Positions 1 through 10,388 of a stretch of DNA of 64,000 bases are shown here, piece by piece (position 1 is the first letter of the stretch; each line of letters opens with the position of its first letter). The DNA is from Rotaria socialis (taxonomy: Eukaryota; Rotifera; Eurotatoria; Philodinida; Philodinidae): the NCBI GenBank assembly GCA_905331475.1, contig CAJNYU010004404.1, positions 62,001-126,000 on the forward strand, given 5' to 3'. Under the pieces are notes generated by a model. That model made no database searches, had not been told where the DNA came from, and saw nothing but the letters and a program-made list of their open reading frames with translations. The translations under genes and the position numbers were made by a program.

Positions 1-1
1 T

Positions 2-339
2 GGTAATGTTGAAGTATGGAGTAAACCATTGGAAGATGATCGTGTTGCGGTTTGTTTCTAATATTAATCTTCTATGAAAATATTTTCTATTGTAATTATT
101 TATAGTTTGTCGCACTCTATCCTGATCCTTACGGAACACCAATTCAAGTGACTATTAGCTTGGCAGATCTTGGGCTAATTCGATATCAAGATTATAATTT
201 TTTTGAATCATTCAATGGTGACTTTCTTGGTAAATATCACTATACGGATAAATATAGTTGTACAATTAATCCATCCGGTGATGTACATGCATTTTATGTT
301 GAATCGGCTGCAGCAACGAAAAAATTTCGTAGACATTAA
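2..339 (+). CDS. Alpha-galactosidase / alpha-N-acetylgalactosaminidase (GH27), C-terminal part
   Basis: This is the 3' end of a glycoside hydrolase family 27 gene whose catalytic barrel lies left of the window. Two coding pieces join in frame: 2-49, reading GNVEVWSKPLEDDRVA, and 106-339, separated by a 56-base GT..AG intron (50-105). GNVEVW.KPL is the usual opening of the C-terminal beta-sandwich of eukaryotic GH27 enzymes. The later TINPSGDVHAFY matches the INPSG strand near the end of human NAGA and GLA. Family members remove terminal alpha-linked galactose or GalNAc, usually in lysosomes or secreted. No catalytic residue is visible here, so substrate preference and completeness cannot be judged. 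The stop is at 337-339. No domain follows the sandwich. Confidence 0.72.
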
Positions 340-1679
340 TCACATTTTCATTTAGATGAACAATCAATTTCTTTTTCTTTTTCTTTTCATGTTTCTTTTT
401 CTGCTTGTGAATTTACAAAGCGAATATGTACCCGTTAGTCTTTCAGACGTAATTCATTTGTTTAATTCTTTCATAAAGGTGATGTATTGTTTCCGTTTCA
501 TTCTTTTTTTGTATAATTTCGATGGAATAAAAGATTTGGTCTAGAGTTAAAATGATTAATTTGAGAACTGTGAGGAAAAAACTCGACTTGACGCGGTGTG
601 CTGTTTTAATCGTTGGCAACTTTTGTATGATGAGTAGAAACCTTTAGCAATCGCTTAGTAACTTGATTTATGAATATTATTACCAGTTAACTTTCGAAAT
701 AAGAACACGTAGAACTATAAATTGATAGAAAAACTATTTTCAGGTCTTTGATATAGTGCACACTATCTCGGCTCAAAGCAATTTGTCGTTTAAACGCACT
801 CTTCCACTGAAACGAAAAGTTTTTGAAGGTTTTTAACTCATCAGCCCAATTATATTTCTCAGGCATTAGTCTCTATAAAACTTCAAATAATCTTTCGAAA
901 CACATATGATTAATGAGACTGATGTTTATCTCCGACTAAAAATATCTTTGATACAGCACTTTAGATTTACGTTTTCTGGTCAAATTTGAATTCCTCATGC
1001 GTCACTCTAAGTCATTAACCTTTACAGAACAATCAGTATGCAGTACGATAAAGTTGAAAAATTCATCAGCACCAGCATTGAAAGGTTAAAATATATGAGG
1101 AGCCATTAATCTGCACCATGTTTCGATTTGTAATCTTCATACATGCCATTGGCGATATTCAACAGTGCATTTACAATGAACCAGGTGACTAATTTTGACA
1201 CGAACAAAGATGTTGCTTCGATATGTATCACAGTTTTTTCGAAAAAGAGTGTATAATTACAACATGTATAGTTCAACAATTGTTTGATATCATGTTTCAC
1301 AATATGTAGCAGTATCTTTCATGCAATATGAGAATGTTCAATTTATGATAATTTATAGAAGTGCATGTCTCTTCGACTAAATCTTATTAGTTTTTTCTAC
1401 TCTTATAATGAAACATTTACTTTATTAAATTGTTATGAATTTCATACAAAAAAAAGGCGAGCTTCGAAATTATGATTGAGCTTATGTTTCTATATTTTGT
1501 TTTTGAATTAAGCATTATTTTTGTTGTAGTACAACATATAAAATAAAGAATAACATGATTACATTAAAGACGATTAAGCGTATTTTAAGATTGTTTTGAC
1601 ACACGGTTAAACTTGTTGGGAGTATATTATAGTTACAGAAAGGCCGATAGATCTCTATCTGAAATCTTAAGCGAAATAC
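340..1679. other. Intergenic stretch, no gene seen
   Basis: AT-rich DNA between the 3' ends of the galactosidase gene and the convergent lipid phosphatase gene. The short open frames (for example the F/L-rich one at 356-544) have no splice context, motif or coding character, so I see only 3' UTR and spacer. Confidence 0.6.
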
Positions 1680-3927
1680 TTAGACGTTTGCTTCTTCATA
1701 TCCTCTGCCCGGTGAGACGCGTTGTCCAATGTTCGACTTCGCAATACTGGACGCAACTCGTTGTTGTTGTGATCCTTGTGTAACTGCAACATTATCATAA
1801 TTCGATCGATTACTTATACGTTCGCGCTCCGTACCTGATCGAACGGGTTCATTTGAACGTGCACCACCTGATGCCTGTGATTCTAAACAAGGTAGATTAA
1901 TACGTTCTTCTTTAGGCAAACGATCTTTTGCAGTTTCGTCCTCTGTTTCACAATAAACACTGAAACTCCATAAATATGTTCCAACGCGTACGGCCTTGAA
2001 ACAAAAAGAAAATATAGTTTAAAAAGAAACACAATTTATCGATTTTAAATACACTTACAGTGAATACAGCGATACAAAAACCGATCAATGCTCCTCCGAT
2101 AACATCGGTTGGATGATGCTTATAATCAGTAACACGTGAAAGGCATGTGAAAAATGCAATAGCAACACATAGACATTGAAAAAATGGTTTTAAAAATTTA
2201 ATTTTAGGACAAACAAGTCGTGCTTCAAAATAAACCTAAAAAATGTAAATGTTTGTTAATTTTGAAAAATCGTTCATTTAGATTTATATTTACAAATAAA
2301 AATATAAATGCGTAAGTTGAATAACTTGAATGACCCGACGGAAACGATAGTTTGGCTTCTTGAAGATCATGTTCCGATGCAGCTGGATTACATCTATGAT
2401 TGGTTATATATTGCGGAATAGCAAAAACGCCACTCGCTGTGTTTACAGTTTTAGTACAATTGAGATTCGCCCAAATAGGATCACAAATAGTTAAATAATA
2501 TGGTCTCAATCTACCGATTGTACCTGAAAAGACAAATGATTAAAATTATCGTTGAACATTCCTTTTTATTCTTACGTTTGCCAACTTCGGTGATAAGAAA
2601 ACAAACAGCAATACCAAGAACAAATAGAAATATTGTATGAAAAATTGTTTTAAAAAAATCGTTTCGTCGTTGCTTTGCATTGACACCACCACATCCGGGT
2701 CGAACCACCCATAGTTCAACACAAAAAAACTAAAATAAACACACACATGTATTCCCATTTAATACATAATAAAATATTTCGAGTTTTCCCTAGATGTTAA
2801 TATGCCACAAGAGACTGCCTATGAGCTAATACTTTATTACATAGGTATCTAGAGGATTGAATAGAAAATAAAACAATCTTTATATAATTAGTACGAGTAG
2901 CTACATTGTGTTTCACATTTGAATTCCATAGGAACTACACGAACAGATTTTCCTTATTAATCGTTTCCCATGGTTTTGTGTAAACATTCACTGAAATGTT
3001 CTTCTATCACGTTTAAGATTGCTTAGTCAATCGTTCAGCTTAACTCTTATCTTATCAAATTGTGATTTCTAATTAGAAGACGTTTATGTACAAAAAATGT
3101 ATCGTAGAAAAGTAAACACCGATAATAATATCAATCAAAATCTGATACAGAAAAATCAGCACGATTGATAAAACTGTCTCTGTATGTTTTATACATGTCG
3201 AAATGATATTTGTTAATAAGCTTTCGACCTTTCATCAATTCCGTTTTGTACGCGAGTATATAAATGTGGCTTATACTACTAACAAGATTATAGTTATTCT
3301 TTTAATACTAGCTAATGAACTACTATGCTGTCTTATCAAAATATAAAATTTTGGAAAATAATCGTAAAATCGATCTATGAAGCATGTAATGAGTACAGTA
3401 AACAACGAATACTATTTAACAAACCATTAATTTGAATACATGAACAATTTTCTTATCATCGTATTTCATCCATGTCAATATGATTTTATCCCATAAACTT
3501 TTATATTTGATTTTTATATGAATGATGGATGTATTAAATATATACTCTATTACTTACAATCAAAATAGGACCAACACCTCCGTAGATTCCCAAGAGCCAC
3601 ATTGGAATCGTGTCATTTCGAAATGGATATTGTATGGATGTATCATCGCAAAAGAAGCCTCGTTGCACCGGCTTAATCAACAAATATATAAGGCCAAAAA
3701 TAAGGCATGCTAAAAGACAGAAGCAAAGAAATATTGATTTGTTGATTTTTAACCAGAATCAATAAGAACCATACTTGCGAAAATTGCAAGAAAATCCACA
3801 AAATTATATAGAACTCGGCGAAGTTTGTTCTTTTTTTGACGTTTACATGTTTCTAAATCATTTTTTTCATTTGTGTCACCGCCGACTCGATCCATCAGAA
3901 GATCAACTTCACTAGTTGGTGTTGATT
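1680..3927 (-). CDS. Phospholipid phosphatase (LPP/PAP2 superfamily), core exons
   Basis: Integral membrane lipid phosphate phosphatase that dephosphorylates phosphatidate, LPA, S1P or related lipids. Exons on the minus strand: 3927-3775, 3709-3558, 2729-2576, 2523-2294, 2235-2059 and 1994-1680; all phases agree. All three PAP2 motifs are present: KRTIGRLRP (K-x6-RP, formed across the 2576/2523 junction), SFPSGHSSYS (PSGH) and SRVTDYKHHPTD (SR-x5-H-x3-D with the catalytic His). GFFCDDTSIQYPF after the first membrane helix is the typical LPP1-3 extracellular segment, and ICDPIW..LNC is the usual LPP loop. About six membrane helices are expected. The roughly 70-residue tail is polar, rich in S, R and E, and not conserved. 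The first exon here opens at an acceptor in phase 1; the first in-frame ATG is MDRVGGD at about 3894, but an upstream exon at 7973-7880 fits this phase. SL trans-splicing onto this acceptor is an alternative. Confidence 0.9.
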
Positions 3928-4749
3928 CTAAAATGATAGATAAATGAACATGACGAAATGAAATACAAACAAATAAAGATAAGAATCGTTAAAGAATCGT
4001 GTTATACTTCACGCAATAAAACGTAAGAAAAAACAGATTCTTTATTTCCACACGAGCCATTTTTTGTCTGCTCTAAAAGACCATAATCTATTCATTTTTT
4101 TTCAATAGACTTTCTTTGTGCCCTATCCATCATGTGAATAAAAAAAGGCTATTGACTAAGACAGTTCGTCTGTTCTGATGTGGCAAGTAAGCAACAAAAT
4201 GAACGAGCGAACGAGCGAGCGAGCGAACGAACAAGCGGCCCTATGTTCCAAACATTTTTCTATATGAAAGAATTGCTGAGAGAAAATATACAAACGTAGA
4301 AAAGAAGAAGAGGAGGAAAAAGAACAGCCCTGTCGTCCTATCAATGTTTATTATAGTTAGCCTTCGATGTCATCGTTTCTTTTATGCGTGTATGGGTCAT
4401 TTGAATATGCTATGTTCTTCTATTGAATAACTGTTTCTTTTTGTTGTTCTTCTAAGTAAATATTAAAACAAAAATTTTGACGACACAATTAATTGCGTTT
4501 ATTGGATAGATTATAAAAATGCGAGTAGGAAAAAATGTTAAACTTTTAAGATTAACATATTAGTATAGTCATCGATTATCAAATGTTTGTTGCAAAATCA
4601 CACATTTGTGAACTAATACAAAGTGAAAAAGAACCCTGTGTGTGTTATGTTAGTAGAAGTCTAATTTCTAAGTAAAAAAAAATGAGAAGAGTTAGTAGAG
4701 CAAAAGAAATCAAAATCTTTTAATGTGCAAAAGAAATCATTGGTTAGAA

Positions 4750-5376
4750 TCATAAATAATTATTAGTATTGCAAAGATTTTTGTGCTCTCTTTGTATTCG
4801 TGTCTCACCAAATTGTTCTTGCGAACGAGGCGTACGTTGACGTTGTTGATTTGTAGTTTGGTTTTGTTCATCATTGTGACGATACGAACGCGGTTTATCG
4901 TATGTACTTGAAATGTCATGATGAATATTTCGTGCAATATTTGCTTTTGGCGGTGCTATTGGTCGAAATTCATTTACGTATGGATCTATTCGTGCAGCAA
5001 TCTGATGCGATTCAAATGCATCGTATAATGGATTGTATTCTGGTGTGCCTCGTATGTGCGGTGGATATGCATGAGTAACATAGACTTGTTTTGCTGCTGA
5101 AGAGACGAACATTTTTTTTTGTATCGATATGAATAATGACAACTGACAATCGAGAAACGTATCTTATTCTAATCTTTCTCTCTTACTCTCAAGAATATCA
5201 ATCGAAATAAATGAGCTTGGATAGAATCCATACAGACAGTAGAAGGACAAAATAAAAATGATCTTTACTTTCTTATATACTTAGTTAATAGAAGGAAATG
5301 AATGAAATTTGATTTGTATCTACTCACCTCTAGGAGCTGAATGATATTGTGAAATTGTATAAACGACTGGCTTCAT
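4750..5376 (-). CDS. Small orphan protein, two exons
   Basis: I do not recognise this protein. Exon 1, 5376-5328, encodes MKPVVYTISQYHSAPR. Exon 2, 5096-4750, follows a 231-base GT..AG intron and continues AAKQVYVTHAYPPHIRG to a stop, 131 residues in all. It has no signal peptide or membrane helix. The middle is rich in H, Y, P and R (YNPLYDAFESHQIAARIDPY), and the C-terminal third is polar and Q/R-rich, probably disordered. It lies on the same strand inside the proposed long first intron of the lipid phosphatase gene. Exon 1 ends in phase 1, so it could also join the phosphatase exon at 3927; equally, the exon at 7973-7880 could join exon 2 here. It may therefore be an alternative transcript rather than a separate gene. 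Confidence 0.45.
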
Positions 5377-7879
5377 CTTTCATAAAATATGTAGGAAAAA
5401 ATAAGTCGACTAGATATTTATTTCGTACTGTTGTCGAGAGACTAATGGCACTTATGCTAGCATCATTGTCAGTATCCAATCGTTGCCTTTGAAGGCGTCA
5501 GTCACTCATGTTTTTATAGGCCATAAAATAACGCGTACGGATCATATCTGACATTTTATAATAGTTCCTTTCATATTGCCCACGAAACATTTTTTCTTTG
5601 TTTACTTCTGACACACGTTAAATCAACGATTGGAGCTGTAAAAAGTAACCCTGACCTTTTTTAAAACTCAACTAACCGATTTATTTATTTTGCGTTGAAT
5701 ATGATAGCATGAGTAACTTTTTTTTTTATCCTCTGCTCAAATTTCCTACAAAATATCTTCTTATTAAGTCAATAAGGTGTATCAACAAATAAAACTTGAT
5801 AATCAAAAGATTTTAATCGTCTATGTAGGTTCTTTATTTGATGAATAGGATCGAATTAAGCCGTTTATTATTGTAAATTGTTTAATAGAAATTTTAAAAT
5901 TAAAGTTTAAATTGAAAAAATATTTTCGAATCGAACCGATGAATCAATATCGTTTACGAACGAGAATGTGTTTAGATTTTTCAAGTATTTATTAAATCAT
6001 AAATAAGGGTAATAGCAGAACATCTCTTGTGTCAACTGCGCGACAACAGCTGTGCTCGCGCTATCAAATTTATAATATATATTCAATAGCATTTCTGCGC
6101 CAGTAGACTTTCACAATGCGTAGCCAACCAGAATGATGTTTTTTTCGAATCATCACAAGAACGATAACAACATCTGAGATTCTGCTTGTTTATCTGGATA
6201 TTTCAATAAACTTAATCGATATTTTAATGAAACTCTATCCTTCATGTTTTTCTCCTGTCGTATTTAAAATGTTGCAAATTTATATGCCAAAATAAAAATG
6301 AAGCATGTCAAGGTTTGAATGACTTGCTTTTTTACTCTTCGCAAAGCAATACGAATGTTTATGTGTTCTTGATATTTTTCGCTTCGAAGTGTCCTTAATC
6401 TTTAGTTTTCAAAACATGTAGTATCATTAAAGAGATATCGTAATATTTTACGTTGAAAAACAGACGACTTTATTTTTCATCTGATTATATATATTTTTCT
6501 TTCGATTGCAGATAAATTTTTGGCTATAAAAATAACCGCATGGCTAACAGACATAAAGAAAAGTCGTTGTTGTTGACTTAGAAGCTCGGTGAATTGCTCA
6601 CTAAAGGCATCGATTCACTTTTCTCTTTTATTGACTGATTGGTAATAGAAAAATGCGTGGTGCATCGATCGTTTAGTTGTTTTTAAAAAACAAACGATCT
6701 TGTTTTTTAGACCTTGATATTATCTGTTATCTAACGTGTAGGTATACAAAACGTTCTTTTTCCTAATGGAAGAAACCAATAATTTTATTATTCTAATGAA
6801 ATAATAATCCGAGCTCTCTATCAAGGAAGGTTCTCACATTCAAAGAAATGTAAGATTAATGTCATACACAAGTAAATTCATAGCTGCAGTAGCTCGAACC
6901 AGCTACCATCGGTGGAGAAGAGGAATGTTTTGAAACGAGAATAAAATAATGCATACATCAAACTTCATTATACTGCCTGGAAAGAAAAATCTCCCACTGA
7001 GTCAAATTCGTTGCCATGCAAAATCTGAATGCATGGCACTTCGTGTGTGTACATGAAATCCAAGTTTACTAGCTCGATGTCTAGAAACAATACATCCTTA
7101 TCTCAATTTTCTGATTATAAAAGTATGAATTCTGAGCAATATAATATCTGTATTATATCATAGTACCAAGAACAGAAAGACTAGGAATGTGTTTAATAAA
7201 ATATGCAGATTTCACTCTTACATTTTTCAAAAAGAAATTCTAATCATTCAATTGGTTATGTTGAAAATCAATAAAAACAAATTCCACTGTTCTTTTCTTT
7301 TGATGAGAGAATACTAGATTAGAAATATATTCTTGGACTAAAACATTATTAAACAATCAGAACTTCTATACATTTCTAGCTCGACAAATTTATTCAGAAC
7401 TCTAACTACGCCATAACATAATAGATTATCAATCATTCCCTTTAAGATTATATCAAACAAATTAAAACGATTTCTTTCTATTTATTGACTTTTTTTAAAT
7501 AGTTTTCTAATCTTAAAACTAATACTATTTTCTGCTATCTACTTTAACAATCCAATTATCATACCTTTTGTTTGCAATTGTTTGAAATTCGATCGATTCG
7601 GCATGACATATACAAAGTTTGATATGAGTAAAAAATAACCGAGCAATTATTCTCTAGTCCTTTTCTCTCTTTCTCTCTTCTCTCCTTGTGTACAAAAATG
7701 TGTCTGCACGCAATGCATTCAACATATATTGATATCAAATACTGGCTTGCTTATTGAACATAATATATGCATACATATAATAATAACTCAACACAATGTG
7801 ACACGGTCACTCGACGCATGATGAGTGCTTGGCAAATCATATTCTTGTTCTTTTCTCTAGAGCTAGATGAATATTTTAC
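5377..7879. other. Gene-free stretch, 2.5 kb
   Basis: AT-rich DNA with short homopolymers and no open frame that carries motifs or plausible splice sites. It is intronic if the 7973-7880 exon belongs to the phosphatase gene; otherwise it is spacer. Confidence 0.5.
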
Positions 7880-7973
7880 CTGACGTTTGTCGTGCACGTC
7901 CTGTACCGGTGCGAATTTCGCCCATGGACTGCGATGGCCAACCAGTTTGATTGCTTGTTTCGAATCTATGCAT
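7880..7973 (-). CDS. Candidate upstream first coding exon (lipid phosphatase or orphan gene)
   Basis: An ATG at 7973 opens 31 codons, beginning MHRFETSNQTGWPSQSMGE and ending RARQTS, then a GT donor (gtaaaat) in phase 1. That phase fits the phosphatase acceptor at 3927, giving ...RQTSE-STPTSEV, and also the orphan exon at 5096. The sequence looks like a polar cytosolic N-terminus, which is normal ahead of the first LPP helix. The link is inferred from phase only. Confidence 0.4.
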
Positions 7974-8391
7974 CGACTTTGAATGACGAATGATGTTGAA
8001 ATGTAAAGCAATAATTATAGGGGAAGACTAGACGATCTATACATATCTAAAAATTGAATAAATTCATTTGATTGACACAGCTCAAGTGATACAAAATCAT
8101 GTGTCGCATTAAAATGCATTCTTCACATGTTTTTTTCTCTCCTTGTCGTTCGAATTTTTTCTCTCCTTGTAAAAATTGGCTAGCGCTCGTGTGTTGTGTT
8201 GTTGTGTTCTGTTATGACCTTGAATGTTCTTGCACAATTCTGATACGTAAACCGCAATGACAACAACAACATTCTACAATATATACGTTATAGAAAAATT
8301 CTTTGTTTCTTTGATTCAAAAAAAGAAAAAAAGCGAGTTTGAACTTTCACTTGTATTTACCCGAGCTTAATATTATAAATAATACAAACAG
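7974..8391. promoter_or_regulatory. Probable shared promoter between divergent transcripts
   Basis: About 420 bases separate the start of the minus-strand exon ending at 7973 from the ligase ATG at 8392. The stretch holds T-rich and CT-rich runs and no coding frame. Divergent transcription from here is inferred from gene order; no TATA box or defined motif is evident. Confidence 0.3.
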
Positions 8392-9901
8392 ATGAGTAGT
8401 GAAGCTACGAAAGTACTTCTTGCCGAAACATGGTCTGAAGATATTGATCCAACTGATTGGTGGATGAGTGAAAAACTGGATGGCGTGCGGTATGAAGATT
8501 AGAATGCTCTTTATTTTCAAGGATTATTTTATTTTTTTAGAGCGTATTGGAGTGGAAGCAATTTTTATTCTCGTCAGGGAAATCTATTTCATGTTCCTGA
8601 CTTTTTCAAGGCCGCACTTCCAAAAGTACCGCTAGATGGCGAAATATGGTAGATTTATATATATCTTTTTTTTTTCTAAATTGTTATTTATATAGGTGTG
8701 GACGAGGTCTATTTCAGAAATGTATTAGTATTGTAAAAAAACAAGCTAATAAGGTCGTACCTGATGATTATAAATTTCTTACATATTTGATTTTCGATGC
8801 ACCAAGTCATGGTGGAAAATATGAAGATCGTGTGAAATGGCTACAAACTAACATTCCACAAGATGATGATAAATGTTATGCTTCAGTAGTCGGCGTAAAA
8901 AAATGTCAAGGTCTTGCTGATCTTAAGCAATGTTTAGCTGAAGTAAATGCTGCTGGTGGAGAAGGTATCATGCTTCGTAAGCCTGGTAGTCGCTATGAAA
9001 ATAAACGTTCATCAACATTACTGAAAGTAAAAACATTTTATGATGAAGGTAAATGATATTCGAATAAAAAAAAGAAAAATCATCTCTACAAAATTCTTTT
9101 CTAGAAGCGTTAGTTATTGGTCATAAACCTGGTAAAGGCAACTGTACCGGAATGTTAGGTGCTCTTGAATGTCAATTACCTAATGGAAAACGATTCGACG
9201 TTGGTAGTGGATTTACAATGGATCAACGTCGAAAACCACCAAAAAAAGGTTCAGTTATTACATTTAAATTTCAAGAATTATCAAATGCTGGTAGTCCACG
9301 TTTTCCGGTGTTTCTTCGACTTCGCACTGATTTAACATGGGACGATGTCCTCGAAGCAGCTAAGACAAAAACACCGATTAGTGTCAAACAAAAAGTTGTA
9401 CCGACAACAAAATTATCGAAGCAGCATTCCATATTATTTTCAGTCATTCCATCGCGTGATGGGAAAACCGGGAAAAAAATTGCCAGGTCTGACGATGATG
9501 ATGAGCAACCTTCATCATCATCATCATCATTACAAAAACCAGATGCACGCGAAGAATGTCCATACGGTGAAAAATGTTATCGAAAAAATCCTGATCATCT
9601 CAAACAATATCAACACCCATCATCAACAACGAAATCGAAATTAACCAAAACTACAAGTAGAACCAAATCGTCCAGTAAATCTCAATCGAAAGTCGAATCT
9701 GAAGAACCTGCATCGCCAACAACCACAGATAATTTACTTGTTAAAGATAAAAATGAAGGCCGTCAATTCGACGACGATGATGAAGATGAAGATGATGATC
9801 AACAACAAAGCACTGCATCTACCACAACCAATAAAAGGAAAAGAAATCTTGAAGAAAAATCAAACATTAAACCGACGAGAAAACGTGTTAAAAAATCTTA
9901 A
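8392..9901 (+). CDS. ATP-dependent DNA ligase with C-terminal PBZ zinc finger
   Basis: Seals DNA nicks using ATP. Exons: 8392-8489, 8541-8648, 8696-9048 and 9105-9901; phases agree; 451 residues. Nucleotidyltransferase motifs in order: SEKLDGVRAYW (motif I, adenylated Lys28), LDGEIWCGRG (motif III region), YLIFDAP (IIIa), GGEGIMLRKP (IV) and LLKVK (V). A compact OB-fold follows (GSGFTMDQRRKPPKKGSVITFKFQEL read in two parts). The architecture is that of minimal ligases (kinetoplastid LigK / bacterial-type), with no N-terminal DNA-binding domain as in animal Lig1/3/4. The tail carries one PBZ finger, CPYGEKCYRKNPDHLKQYQH (C-x5-C-x6-H-x5-H), known in APLF and CHFR to bind poly(ADP-ribose), then a long acidic and basic disordered end with a K/R-rich probable nuclear signal (KPTRKRVKK). 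The start ATG precedes the family's short N-terminal arm. Bdelloids are reported to have acquired extra ligases by transfer; this looks like one. Confidence 0.92.
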
Positions 9902-10388
9902 ACTTGCATATTTATAAAGACAAATGCTTTGGTTTCGTTTATTTATCATTAATTATTCTGTAAAACAAAGAAAAAGAATAAAATCTGGTCTTTGTCTCGT
10001 TACTTGAGACTCATACATACGCACATAAACACATATTTAAACAAAAAGAAAAATCAGTTAATTAAATAGGACGACAAAAAATATAGATATACTTGTACAA
10101 ACAAGAAAAAGAAACGATTTTTCTTTTTTTTTTCTTTTTATTAGAGTATGCTTTTCTCATCTACTGAACAATGATTGTCGTTCGACTGAATTATTCTTAT
10201 GTGCAAATAAAAATAAAACAACAACGTAACAAAACAACACGTGGGGTCGCTCATAGGACAGGTAATTCATCAGAGACGTACATCGACATTTGTTTTCTTC
10301 GTTTGTGCACAGTATGCGTATATCAGGACGAAAATACTGGTAAAAATAAAAGAAAACACGGGCTTCATTGGCGGAGTATTATTCACTG
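9902..10388. other. Convergent 3' region of ligase and Kv4 genes
   Basis: Spacer between two convergent stops, with A/T homopolymers (T-run near 10120-10140). The ORF continuing left from the Kv4 tail to 10270 runs through the last intron and encodes a hydrophobic stretch only if that intron is retained. Confidence 0.5.
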
